Positions 51,801 to 60,734 of a DNA stretch of 64,000 bases are shown in pieces. The notes under the pieces are model-generated. The model was given only the letters and a program-made list of their open reading frames with translations. It was not told the DNA's origin and made no database searches. The stretch spans positions 1 through 64,000 of the forward strand of contig JBBQWT010000001.1 of the NCBI GenBank assembly GCA_038210375.1, in the 5' to 3' direction. The stretch is from JBBQWT01 sp038210375 (lineage in GTDB: Bacteria > Acidobacteriota > Terriglobia > Terriglobales > Acidobacteriaceae). How positions within the stretch are numbered: the first letter of the stretch is position 1; every line of letters starts with the position of its first letter. The position numbers and the translations under genes were made by a program.

Positions 51801-53597
51801 TCAGTGCATGACTACTCGCTCTGTTGGCGTTTGCAGCGACAACGGTACATCGATGGAGCCTAAAGAACCCGATTGGGAATCCCGCACCGCCAATCGCATC
51901 TGATACTCCCCCGGCGGCAGGTCGAGATCGATGCGGTAGGGTAAACCGCTTTGCTGCACATGATCGGAATTCCGAGGCGAAATGTTGGATATGACTCTCG
52001 TGTCTTTCCGCGTCGTGAACCTCCCGGTTGGGTCAATCACAACGAGGTGGAAGTCGGCGTCAAATCTGACCGTCCCATCAGGGAGTCGCTCGGCAGTCAG
52101 GCTTCGTGCATCAACGAGAAATTCCACCGCCAGGCGGAGATTGGTTGTGGATGTTGGAGTTATTTTGGCATCGAAAATAACCGAATTTGCCCCGGGAACA
52201 TCGGGATTGAAGAGTGCGTCAAGATCCAGGTCGCTTAGCTTCGTCTTTGCGTTCGACGCCGATTCCTTCACAGCGAAGTATCCGCGATGATATTGCAGTG
52301 TGGCGCCCGGGACATCGACTTTCACCTGGATTTTGTGAAACTTTCCGTCCGCCTCCTCGCGTTCTGGATGGTATGCCAATTCGTAAAATGCGCTGCCGTT
52401 TGCGATGCTTAACCGCACCGCATTGCCAATATCATTTCGATTTGTGTATGCCTTTCCGCCTGTGGACTCCGCGAACTCTTCCATAGTTTGCTGGGTGGTC
52501 AGCACCTTGTCGCCAGCCTTTTGCAATGCCTGCCCAAAATCACTTCCGGTCATGAGAAGTCCACTTGCGGGATCGGTCCCGGGGCTGCTCGCATCCATCA
52601 AAGACGATCCAACCAGGCCACGGGCATCTACTGGATAGATAGCGATTTGTGCGCTGGCCAATAGATTTGTAGTCTCTCGAATCTCGTCGCTGTAAGAAGT
52701 GTTTAGTAGATACTAGTTGAGGGGAAATGAACCCGTGACCCACACAATGCTCTTGCGCCCAGCATAACCAGCTACAGAGCGAGCAATCTCTCGTAGCGCC
52801 GAAAGCGTCTGCGAGACTCGCGCATTAAGCGAAAATTTCTCTTGTTCGGCATAGAACCTCTGCAGCATCTGCAACATTCTCACCCCACCGCCAATACGAG
52901 AAGGGGGAGGCAAGTCCTTTTCTACATTGCTCATCCCCAATTCCCGTGATTCGTTGGGCAAAAAGCTCTGGACTGAAGCGCGCAGGACATCTGAATCGCT
53001 GGTGAAACCTTGCAATAACTTAAGCGAGCGCCCCAAGGTGTAAACCGCAACTTCTTGTCCTGGCTTCAACTGAGTAGCCAGATATTCCAGCAATTGCAGC
53101 CGAGAATAGCTTTGGTCTTTCGATTCAGTATTAAGAGCGTCGATGAGAATTACCGCTATCTCTCCGGGGCTGGCCGAGTATGAAGGTCTATTTGTGAAGA
53201 CATTCGGAGGAAGCTGAGGAAGGGACTTTCGGGCGTCAATGTTGGACTCGCTGAGATCTGTATATGAGAAGTTGACGACCTTCTGTTTTTTCAAATCTTC
53301 CGTGACGGAAAAATTAGCGGCGGTCAGTCCCTTCAGGTGTTCTCCATTGCGTCCGTTAACCACTACATCCACCAATACAAGTTTGGTTGTGGTGTGGATA
53401 GTGATCTCGGGAGTGTTGCGGAGGGTCTTTACTCGTTCGTCTGGTGAAGAAGAAGCACTCCGACCACTCCGAGGGGACGCCTGATTAGTCTGGTCAAGCG
53501 ATCCTTGCGCTGTGACCATGCCAGGGGTAAGAACGATTAAGACGAGGAGAACGAATGCCCCTCTTTGATTGTGTCCGGCGAATCTCTTATAGAACAT
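51801..53597 (-). pseudogene. VWFA-related acidobacterial protein interrupted by in-frame TAG
   Basis: Two open parts in the same frame, 53597-52716 and 52712-51801, separated by one TAG at 52713-52715. The first part carries a signal peptide (GAFVLLVLIVLTPGMVTAQG), VLVDVVVNGRNGEHLKGLTA and GEIAVILIDALNTESKDQSY, the VWFA-like beta strand with the metal site region, ending SIVWVTGSFPLN. The second continues SDEIRETTNLLASAQIAIYPVDARG and GKFHKIQVKVDVPG..., as in intact family members of about 590 residues. So one nonsense change appears to break an otherwise intact gene. Such proteins are exported and abundant in Acidobacteria; their role is unknown. Confidence 0.8.
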
Positions 53598-53728
53598 CGG
53601 TCTTCACCCAATCGTTCTTATCGACAGAGCAAGAATTATGACTGCTCCAGGTCCATTGCTGGGACGAAAGTCCCAACCCATCAGGTCGCGCAAATCGCGG
53701 CCAGAGAAAAAGGTACCATCCATCAGTT

Positions 53729-53820
53729 GTCATTCTGACGTCTCCCGGCTTTATCGGGATGAGGAAGAACCTTTGCTCGGCAACTATTCTTTCCCTGGCG
53801 ATGGGTTTTCGTACCGTACT
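53729..53820 (+). repeat. dispersed intergenic repeat, family C
   Basis: GTCATTCTGACG, then CCCGGCTTTATCGGGATGAG and GAAGAACC, as at 2714-2818. Confidence 0.7.
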
Positions 53821-53914
53821 GCCGATGGTTACATACTTGGTTCTAAGGATATCCACCAAGTAAACGTTTAAGTTCACGGTGAAGATGAACCATGAGCGAG
53901 AGTTTGCAGACGGT

Positions 53915-53962
53915 AGGGTTCCTCCCTCACCCCGATGAAACTGGGGGTCGTCAGGATGACAA
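53915..53962 (-). repeat. family C repeat, inverted copy
   Basis: Read on the minus strand it gives GTCATCCTGACGACCCCC, then TTTCATCGGGGTGAGG and GAACC, the same block order as the other family C copies. Confidence 0.6.
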
Positions 53963-54010
53963 CTAAAACTTGGAATTGTTCTAATTACGAGCGGGCGAAA
54001 TTCTATCTAC

Positions 54011-55159
54011 TCAGAAGAACCTCACCTTAACATCCGGCTTCTGCACCAGGTGAATGCTTTCGATGAAGCGCACGGTGCGGCTGGCCCGGGTCATCACCAG
54101 GGACGAGGTTCTTATGCCTTCACCGAAAAAGCGCACGCCTTTCATCAGCGAGCCGTCGGTAACCCCGGTGGCGGCGAATACTATGTGGCTGCCGGGGGCG
54201 AGGTCGGCTGAACGGTATACCCGGCGCTTGTCGGTGATGCCCATCTTGGCGATTCGTTTTTCCAGTTCGGGAGTATCGATGACCAGGCGGGCGAGGATTT
54301 CGCCGTTCAGGCAGCGCATGGCGGCGGCGGTGATTACTCCCTCGGGAGCGCCGCCGGTGCCCATGACCGCGTGAACTCCTGAGCCTAGCACCGCGGCTGC
54401 GATTCCCGCCGAAAGATCGCCGTCGCCGATCAACTGGATGCGCGCCCCCGCCGCGCGGATGGCTTCGATCAGGCCTTCGTGCCTGGGCCGGTCCAGGACG
54501 ATCACCACCAGTTCTTGTACTTTGCGTCCCAGGCTCTTGGCGATGGCCTTGAGGTTATCGGCCGGAGGAGCGTCGAGATCGATTACATCTTTGCTCGAAG
54601 GGCCGACCACGATTTTTTCCATGTAACAGTCGGGGGCGTGCAGCAGGCCTCCCTTTTCTGAAGCGGCCAGCACCGTGATCGCGTTGGGAGCGCCGGTGGC
54701 GCAGAGGTTGGTGCCTTCCAGGGGATCGACCGCGATATCGACCGCGGGAAAAATCTGGCCATCGCCCGGCCGCGCTCCTACCTGCTCGCCGATGTAGAGC
54801 ATGGGCGCCTCGTCGCGCTCGCCTTCGCCGATGACGATGGTGCCGCGCATGGGCACCTCGTCCATCACCCGGCGCATGGCCTCGGTGGCCGCCTGGTCAG
54901 AGAGCTTGCGCTCGCCCTGTCCCATGGTGCGGGCGGAGGCGATAGCCGCTTCTTCCACCACGCGCACGAATTCCAGAGAAAGTTCTTTCTCGAGGTGGGT
55001 GGTGAACGTCGCCTTTTCGGCGCGGTTGTTCGTCGCGAGAGTCCCAGCGGACGGGGATCCAATGAAAGATGGGGCGTCGGGGTTGGACGAGGCAGCGGAA
55101 GCGGCCGAGGTAGTCTTATTTCTGGGGTAGGCGGGGGATGACTTTTCGCGTGGGGCCAT
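54011..55159 (-). CDS. glpX: fructose-1,6-bisphosphatase class II
   Basis: GlpX hydrolyses fructose-1,6-bisphosphate in gluconeogenesis; Mn-dependent and cytosolic. The 382 residues begin with about 50 low-complexity residues (AASSNPDAPSFIGSP) not found in E. coli GlpX, then ELSLEFVRVVEEAAIASART, GTIVIGEGERDEAPMLYIGE, VDPLEGTNLCA with the metal Asp, and VHAVMGTGGAPEGVITAAA with the sugar-phosphate site, plus ITDKRRVYRSADL. I use the ATG at 55159 behind AGGAGAA; ATG 55180 is further up. It lies downstream of the acyl-CoA dehydrogenase, separated by 76 bases, on the same strand. Confidence 0.94.
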   Translation of the reverse strand: MAPREKSSPAYPRNKTTSAASAASSNPDAPSFIGSPSAGTLATNNRAEKATFTTHLEKELSLEFVRVVEEAAIASARTMGQGERKLSDQAATEAMRRVMDEVPMRGTIVIGEGERDEAPMLYIGEQVGARPGDGQIFPAVDIAVDPLEGTNLCATGAPNAITVLAASEKGGLLHAPDCYMEKIVVGPSSKDVIDLDAPPADNLKAIAKSLGRKVQELVVIVLDRPRHEGLIEAIRAAGARIQLIGDGDLSAGIAAAVLGSGVHAVMGTGGAPEGVITAAAMRCLNGEILARLVIDTPELEKRIAKMGITDKRRVYRSADLAPGSHIVFAATGVTDGSLMKGVRFFGEGIRTSSLVMTRASRTVRFIESIHLVQKPDVKVRFF

Positions 55160-55235
55160 CTTTTCTCCTGGCATCGCCATGTTTCAGGCGCGGGGATTGC
55201 GGAACGGTTCGCCCGGTTGACGCTCTGCTGCTGGG

Positions 55236-56414
55236 TTAAAACGCGTCGATGCCGGTGATGTTGGAGCCGATGATCAGGGCGTGTATGTCATGAGTCCCTT
55301 CATAGGTTTTGACCGATTCGAGGTTCATCATGTGGCGCATGATGGGGTAGTCGTCGGCAATGCCGTTGGCGCCCAGGATGTCGCGCGCTATGCGCGCACA
55401 TTCCAGCGCCATCCAGACATTGTTACGCTTGGCCATGGAGATATGCTGGTGGGCAACCTTGCCCTGGTCCTTGAGCCGGCCCACCTGCAGCGCCAGCAAC
55501 TGAGCCTTGGTGATCTCGGTGATCATCCACACCAGCTTTTCCTGGACGAGCTGGTGCGATGCGATGGGCTGGTCGCGAAACTGCTTGCGCACCTGCGCAT
55601 ATTGCAGCGCGGTGTCATAGCATGCCATGGCCGCCCCAATCGCTCCCCAGGCAATGCCGTAGCGGGCCTGGTTGAGGCACATCAGCGGAGATTTCAAGCC
55701 GCCGGATTGGGGAAGAAGATTGCTTGCCGGGATATGCACATCCTGCAGCGACAGCCCCGAGGTGACGGAGGCGCGCAACGACCACTTGCCGTGCACGTCG
55801 GTGGCGCGGAAGCCCGGCCGATCGGTTTCGACGATGAACCCGCGGACCTTTTCATCCTCATCTTCGACTTTGGCCCAGATGATGGCCAGGTCGGCGATGC
55901 TGCCGGATGTGATCCACATCTTCTCGCCGTTGAGCACATACTCATCCCCAATCTTTTTGGCGCGGGTGCGCATGCCGCCGGGGTTGGAGCCGAAATCAGG
56001 CTCAGTGAGTCCGAAGCAGCCCAGTATTTCACCCTTGCGCATTCCCGGCAGCCAGCGGTCTTTCTGCTGGTCGCTGCCAAACTCATAGATGGGATACATG
56101 CACAGGCCGGATTGCACGGAGACGAATGAGCGCAAGCCGCTGTCGCCGCGTTCCAGCTCCTGGGTCAACAAGCCGTATTCGACGTTGCCCATGCCGGCGC
56201 ACCCATAACCCTTGAGGCTGGCGCCGAAGAAGCCCAGTTCGCCCATGGGCAGCACAAGCTCGCGGGGAAAGCGGCCGTCACGATTGCAGCTTTCGATGAT
56301 GGGGATGAGGTTATCTTCGATGAACTTGCGGGTGTTGTCGCGGATGAGCAGCTCGTCTTCAGAGAGCAGGGAATCGAACTCGATGAAATCGACTCCTTTG
56401 AACTTAAGCGCCAT
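55236..56414 (-). CDS. acyl-CoA dehydrogenase (glutaryl-CoA dehydrogenase type)
   Basis: FAD enzyme of 392 residues that oxidises an acyl-CoA and passes electrons to ETF. Landmarks: LIRDNTRKFIEDNLIPIIES at the start, YGCAGMGNVEYGLLTQELER, then CFGLTEPDFGSNPGGM and EKMWITSGSIADLAIIW for flavin binding, and the C-terminal catalytic base in VKTYEGTHDIHALIIG. GFGSNPGGMRTRA and the EGTHD signature favour the glutaryl-CoA / short-chain dicarboxyl type, so degradation of lysine, tryptophan or aromatics is possible. The substrate is not proven by the sequence. Confidence 0.92.
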   Translation of the reverse strand: MALKFKGVDFIEFDSLLSEDELLIRDNTRKFIEDNLIPIIESCNRDGRFPRELVLPMGELGFFGASLKGYGCAGMGNVEYGLLTQELERGDSGLRSFVSVQSGLCMYPIYEFGSDQQKDRWLPGMRKGEILGCFGLTEPDFGSNPGGMRTRAKKIGDEYVLNGEKMWITSGSIADLAIIWAKVEDEDEKVRGFIVETDRPGFRATDVHGKWSLRASVTSGLSLQDVHIPASNLLPQSGGLKSPLMCLNQARYGIAWGAIGAAMACYDTALQYAQVRKQFRDQPIASHQLVQEKLVWMITEITKAQLLALQVGRLKDQGKVAHQHISMAKRNNVWMALECARIARDILGANGIADDYPIMRHMMNLESVKTYEGTHDIHALIIGSNITGIDAF

Positions 56415-56845
56415 TCATATCTCGTTTCATTTTGCGCGGAGGCGGCATGCAGGCGGGAGCGCCGCGCACCGGCACGGGGCGCAAGTGTAACAGCAGAGCG
56501 GAACTGCGTCTATCGGGTTGAAAGCAAATTCACGAGCAGAAGAAAACGCGGGGTCCTTCGCTGGAACAAGAAGCAGGAGCTCGCTCCAGGATGACAAGGT
56601 TTAGTGGGTTTTCGCTCGCCAACAGTTTGTGATGCAACTTCTTGTGAGATCGGAGCGCTTCAGGTCACAAATCCGATTCGCTCCCAGGTCAAATTGCGCT
56701 GCCTGAGCGCTCATCGCGACAGTCCCGAGAGAGTGGTATAAAATTAAACACACTGCTAGTGAACTTCCGCTGCGATTGAACTGCGAGTTTGCTGCCACAA
56801 ACATTTCCGCCAGCAAATTCTCTTCTGGCACAAGGAGCTACAAAC
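56415..56845. other. intergenic region with family B repeat
   Basis: About 430 bases without a good gene; a short minus-strand frame (56601-56831) has no family features. It contains the second copy of the family B repeat (56550-56651) and, at 56736, a TATAAA-like box that may be the -10 of the zinc-ribbon gene downstream. Confidence 0.5.
56550..56651 (+). repeat. dispersed intergenic repeat, family B
   Basis: CCTTCGCT, AACAAGAAGCA, GAGCTCGCTCCAGGATGACA, GGGTTTTCGCT and TGCAACTTCTTG in the same order as at 3012-3113. Confidence 0.75.
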
Positions 56846-57025
56846 ATGGCAAAGATTGCCAAGACCGGCGACCGCCAGAAGGTAATGGACACCTCCAAGA
56901 GCACCGATTGCCCCAAATGCGGCAAGCCCACTCGCATCGTCAAGCGGGTGAAGGACCGCGAACGCGGCGTGGGCGGCGGGGTTTATATCTCGTGCTCTGC
57001 CTGTGAGTTTTACGAGCGGCTGTAG
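56846..57025 (+). CDS. small zinc-ribbon protein
   Basis: A 59-residue cytosolic protein with CPKCGKPTRIVKRVKDRERG and YISCSACEFYERL: two CxxC pairs 20-odd residues apart, a zinc-ribbon with a basic middle. It probably binds nucleic acid or a protein. AAGGAG lies nine bases before the ATG at 56846; the frame extends upstream but the ribosome site settles the start. It converges on pyrF. Confidence 0.72.
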   Translation: MAKIAKTGDRQKVMDTSKSTDCPKCGKPTRIVKRVKDRERGVGGGVYISCSACEFYERL

Positions 57026-57034
57026 GGTTTCGGG

Positions 57035-57781
57035 TTAGCCGGCGCGGTTTACGCCGACTCCTGATTCAATTTCCCGCAAAATATCATGTACCGCCTGGGC
57101 CGGGTTCGCCGCCTGGGTAATCGGCCTGCCCACTACGATGCAGCTGGCGCCCGCGGCAATGGTTTCCGCGGGCGTGCCTGTGCGCGACTGATCGCCGCGG
57201 TCTGATCCCGCCGGGCGTATCCCGGGAACGACGATGGTTACGGCTTCCGATCCGCTCATGCCGGGATACTTCTGGCGCAAGACTCTTAGCTCGTGGGACG
57301 AGGCCACCAGCCCTTTGCAGCCGGCGCGGTGGGCCAGATCCGCCATTCTCATCACTTGTTGGGATAAAGGCTCCGAGACGCCGATTTCGGCGAGGTCGCC
57401 GGAATCCATGCTGGTGAGCACGGTCACAGCCAGAACGATGGGATTGGCGGGGGAAGCTTTGGCGGCATCGGCAGCGGCTTTCAGTCCGGCAAAGCCGGCG
57501 CTGGCATGCACGGTAAACATGCCCACGTTGAGGGCGGCAGCAGAGGCCGCGGCGGCTGCCATGGTGTTGGGAATGTCGTTGAACTTGAGGTCGAGGAACA
57601 CTTTACGGCCTGAGGAAACCAGATCGCGAACGATTCCGGGTCCCTCGGCGGTAAAGAGTTGTAACCCTACCTTGTACCAGACGGCAGTGTCCCCAAGTTG
57701 GGAGACCAGGTGCTGCGCCTGGGTGGCCGTAGCCACGTCCAGGGCGACGATCAGGTGCTTTCGCAGGTCAGGGACGGCCAC
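57035..57781 (-). CDS. pyrF: orotidine 5'-phosphate decarboxylase
   Basis: PyrF makes UMP from OMP in pyrimidine synthesis. The 248 residues show the barrel motifs: LIVALDVATATQAQHLV, WYKVGLQLFTAEGP, the catalytic FLDLKFNDIPNTMAAA (Asp-x-Lys-x-x-x-Asp), TVHASAGFAGLKAAAD and VVPGIRPAGSDRGDQSRTGT with the phosphate-binding Arg. The length fits subfamily I. The rlpA gene is upstream on the same strand, 45 bases away. Confidence 0.96.
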   Translation of the reverse strand: MAVPDLRKHLIVALDVATATQAQHLVSQLGDTAVWYKVGLQLFTAEGPGIVRDLVSSGRKVFLDLKFNDIPNTMAAAAASAAALNVGMFTVHASAGFAGLKAAADAAKASPANPIVLAVTVLTSMDSGDLAEIGVSEPLSQQVMRMADLAHRAGCKGLVASSHELRVLRQKYPGMSGSEAVTIVVPGIRPAGSDRGDQSRTGTPAETIAAGASCIVVGRPITQAANPAQAVHDILREIESGVGVNRAG

Positions 57782-57826
57782 AGGCTGGGTCCACCTTATC
57801 GATGACGCTTGTTGAGCGTCGGCGGG

Positions 57827-58381
57827 TTAGGGCAATGCCGCGGCAACCGCGACGTTCTCGGCAACGGCCCTGGCTCCTGCATCCTTCATCAGATCAAGCC
57901 GGACCCGGGTCACGCCGGCATTGCCGAACTTCAGCATTTGGGCGGCGCCGTAGGAAAGGTCAAGAATGCGGCTCTGGGGAACCGGTCCGCGGTCATTGAC
58001 GCGAACCACTACCCATTTGCCGTTTTTCACGTTGGTGACCTTCAGCCATGTGCCTAGGGGAAGGTTGCGATGGGCGGCGGTAAACTGGTACATATCAAAA
58101 GGCTCGCCGCTGGCAGTCTTCTTGCCGTGGAACTGCCGTCCGTACCAACTGGAGAGGCCTAGCTGGTAGGCTGGCTTGGAGGCTGCTTTGGCGACGGCGC
58201 TGGCGAACTTTGACGCTTTCGACTGGGTAAGGCTGGTTTTCGGTTTGTGGCCGGGAGTTTGAGTCAGTACCTCGGTTTTAGTTCGGGAATCGTTAAAATT
58301 CTGGTGGTTGGTGACGGGAGCCGCCCCTACGCTGGCAGCCATAGATACGGCCGCCAAAAAGCAGGTCAGACCTCTACGCAT
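57827..58381 (-). CDS. rlpA: RlpA-like septal ring lytic transglycosylase
   Basis: A 184-residue exported protein with a double-psi beta-barrel (DPBB) from residue 80: LSSWYGRQFHGKKTASGEPF, AAHRNLPLGTWLKVTNVKNG, VVRVNDRGPVPQSRILDLSY and GVTRVRLDLM. RlpA cuts naked glycan strands of peptidoglycan at the septum in some species. The catalytic Asp/His arrangement (Asp in VNDRGP, His in AAHRN) is present. The SPOR domain common in RlpA is missing, so this is the short form. A signal peptide with no lipobox Cys precedes. Confidence 0.88.
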   Translation of the reverse strand: MRRGLTCFLAAVSMAASVGAAPVTNHQNFNDSRTKTEVLTQTPGHKPKTSLTQSKASKFASAVAKAASKPAYQLGLSSWYGRQFHGKKTASGEPFDMYQFTAAHRNLPLGTWLKVTNVKNGKWVVVRVNDRGPVPQSRILDLSYGAAQMLKFGNAGVTRVRLDLMKDAGARAVAENVAVAAALP

Positions 58382-58578
58382 TGAACACCTCAGACTGGGA
58401 TTAATTGATGGGAAACTTTGGCCCTCTTATGTAAGCTAACTATATAAGAAATAAAACCCTTAGTCAATTAACTGCCGAGGCACTAGGGTGTCATCAACGC
58501 CGGTCCATTTTACCAGAAACCCGGTGTTTTGCCAGATAAGAATCCGGCCATCTTCAGCCGCCGGTTGTGCCGCCAAGT

Positions 58579-59400
58579 ATGCCTTCCCATTCACCCAAGG
58601 TCGTCCTAAGCATTGCGGGCTTTGACCCATCGTCTGGCGCGGGAATTACCGCCGATATCAAGACCATCGCCGCCCACGAGTGCTATGCGGTAACCTGCCT
58701 GACGGCGGTGACCGTCCAGACCACAACCGGCGTCAACCAGGTTTGCCCGGAACCCGCCGAGCGGGTGACGGCGACCCTCGAAGCCCTGGCCGGGGACATG
58801 CCGATTGCCGCGGTCCGCATCGGGATGCTGGGCTCGGCAGCAGTGGCCTCGGCAGTAGCCAACTTCCTGGCGGGCCGGGGACTGGCTAATGTCGTTCTGG
58901 ACCCCGTGCTCAGGTCGTCCTCAGGCACACCGCTGATTGATGAACGGGGACTGCTGGTATTAAAAGACGGGCTTTTGCCCCTGGCCGCGGTAGTGACCCC
59001 CAATATAGAAGAGGCGGCCGCCCTGACCGGGCTGGCGGTCGAGAATCAGGATGGGATGAGGGCGGCCGCCCGGGGATTGCATGCCTTGGGCGCCCGCAAT
59101 GTGGTGGTTACCGGGGGGCACCTGTCGCCGGCCACCGACATCTTGAGTTGTATGACCGCCGAAGGTTTCAAGACATACGAGTTTTCCGGGCCGCAACTGG
59201 CGACCACCTCCACCCACGGGACCGGCTGCGCCTTTGCTTCGGCTCTGGCTTGTAACCTGGCCCTGGGATGCCAAATCGAACTGGCGGTCAAGCTCGCCAA
59301 AGAGTATGTCGCCGGCGCCATGGCTGCGGCCTATTCGCTAGGTCGGGGGCGGGGCCCGCTAAATCATCTCTTTGGGATGGGTAAGACGTCGGGGATGTAG
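58579..59400 (+). CDS. thiD: hydroxymethylpyrimidine/phosphomethylpyrimidine kinase
   Basis: ThiD phosphorylates HMP twice to HMP-PP for thiamine synthesis; cytosolic, ribokinase-like. Motifs: VVLSIAGFDPSSGAGITADI at the start, ECYAVTCLTAVTVQTTTGV, RIGMLGSAAVASAVANFL, VLDPVLRSSSGTPLIDERGL, and THGTGCAFASALACNLALG with the anion hole and catalytic Asp-Gly-Cys motif region. I use the ATG at 58579; a GTG at 58567 is possible; neither has a clear Shine-Dalgarno. No TPP riboswitch is seen in the upstream leader. Confidence 0.94.
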   Translation: MPSHSPKVVLSIAGFDPSSGAGITADIKTIAAHECYAVTCLTAVTVQTTTGVNQVCPEPAERVTATLEALAGDMPIAAVRIGMLGSAAVASAVANFLAGRGLANVVLDPVLRSSSGTPLIDERGLLVLKDGLLPLAAVVTPNIEEAAALTGLAVENQDGMRAAARGLHALGARNVVVTGGHLSPATDILSCMTAEGFKTYEFSGPQLATTSTHGTGCAFASALACNLALGCQIELAVKLAKEYVAGAMAAAYSLGRGRGPLNHLFGMGKTSGM

Positions 59401-59473
59401 TTTCTTTTTGAAATCCCTTAAAGGGGCTCGCGCCCACCTCCGTGCAATCTTGTAAACTTGATCCAATCCCTGT

Positions 59474-60691
59474 ATGCGTCTAACCCTGAAGTTTCTCGCC
59501 GCTCCCGCCCTGATCGCTTTATTCGCACTGCTCATGGCTGCGCTTTCCGCAGCCGGTACCCACCGCACCATGGCGGGCGCAGATTCCGCTACCAAGAAGG
59601 CTTATGAGCATTTCGATAGCCTCGACTACGACCGGGCCATTCCCGAATTTGAGAAGATTGTCGCCGAGCATAGAGATGACCCGTTCGCCGTAAACCACCT
59701 GCTGACCGCGGTTTTGTTTCGCGAACTGTACCGCGCTGATGCCTTGGATACGACCATCTATTCCAAGGGCAACAGCTTTCTCGACAATAAAGTTGCGGTG
59801 CCCATCGACGCCCGTACCAAGGCGCGCATCGAGCAACTGGCCAACGACGCCATCAACCTTGCGGAAAAACGCCTGCAAGAGAATCCCAACGACGTCGACG
59901 CTTTGTACGCCCGGGGAGTGACGCGCGGCTTGCGGTCAACCTACATGGGCATCGCCGAGAAAGCGTGGTTTGCCGCTCTGCGCAACGCCCTGGGCGCGCG
60001 GCGCGATCACGAGCGCGTACTGGAACTGGATCCGGGGTATGCCGACGCGAAAACAGTGGTGGGCGTGCACAATTACGTAATCGGCAGCCTGCCCTTCGCG
60101 GTCAAGGCCATGGCTGGGGTGGTGGGATTCAGCGGCAATCGCGAGAAGGGAATACGCTTTCTGCGGGAGGCCGCGGCCGCCGGCGGGGAATCGAGCCAGG
60201 ACGCCAAGGTGGCGCTGGGCCTGTTCCTGCGCCGCGAGGGAAGATATGACGAGGCTCTCCCCCTGGCCCGGGAACTGACCAACGACCATCCTAGAAATTA
60301 CCTGTTTGCTCTGGAAATCGGGAACCTGCAGCGCGACGCGGGCAAGAACAGCCAGGCGGCGGCCACCTACCGCAAGATTCTGGCGGATGCCGCAAAGGGG
60401 GCTTACATCCAGCCGCATCTGGAATTCGCCTACTTCGGTCTGGGTTCGTCGCTGCAGTCGCAAGGCGACGTAAAGGGAGCCTTCGACGCATTCAGTGTAG
60501 TGACCCCTCCGGCATACCGTAAGACCGAGATGGAACGAACCTGCGTGCTGCGCACCGGCGAAATGCTGGACCAACTGAACCGCCGAGCCGAAGCCAAAAA
60601 GAAATATCAGCAGGTCATCGACGAAAATTCAGATTCGAACCAGGCTGAGCAGGCGCGCAAGTATCTGAATGCGCCGTTTCATATGGGGTAG
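59474..60691 (+). CDS. exported TPR protein
   Basis: A 405-residue exported protein (signal FLAAPALIALFALLMAALSAAGT) with several tetratricopeptide repeats: KAYEHFDSLDYDRAIPEFEK, NLAEKRLQENPNDVDALYAR, VALGLFLRREGRYDEALPLA and AAATYRKILADAAKGAYIQP, plus a final MLDQLNRRAEAKKKYQQVID. It presents protein-binding surfaces in the periplasm; the partners are unknown. It follows thiD by 73 bases and might share its message. Confidence 0.7.
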   Translation: MRLTLKFLAAPALIALFALLMAALSAAGTHRTMAGADSATKKAYEHFDSLDYDRAIPEFEKIVAEHRDDPFAVNHLLTAVLFRELYRADALDTTIYSKGNSFLDNKVAVPIDARTKARIEQLANDAINLAEKRLQENPNDVDALYARGVTRGLRSTYMGIAEKAWFAALRNALGARRDHERVLELDPGYADAKTVVGVHNYVIGSLPFAVKAMAGVVGFSGNREKGIRFLREAAAAGGESSQDAKVALGLFLRREGRYDEALPLARELTNDHPRNYLFALEIGNLQRDAGKNSQAAATYRKILADAAKGAYIQPHLEFAYFGLGSSLQSQGDVKGAFDAFSVVTPPAYRKTEMERTCVLRTGEMLDQLNRRAEAKKKYQQVIDENSDSNQAEQARKYLNAPFHMG

Positions 60692-60734
60692 AAGAAGGTA
60701 AGACGCTTTTTCGCGGATCGCAATTCCTTCGTCC

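Larger units (their letters stand above)
53598..54010. other. intergenic region with two family C repeats
   Basis: About 410 bases without a gene between the VWFA-related locus and glpX. It carries a direct and an inverted copy of the family C repeat (53729-53820 and 53915-53962). Confidence 0.6.

Noticed and set aside
51801..53597. Pyrrolysine at the TAG
   Set aside because: No pylT or pylS-type genes are seen, and the position is not a known Pyl site; nonsense mutation or error is simpler.
58480..58578. TPP riboswitch upstream of thiD (a CACTAGGGTG-like start is visible)
   Set aside because: The CTGAGA and GATCTGGATAATGCCAGCG-type core blocks are missing, so only the first few bases resemble it.
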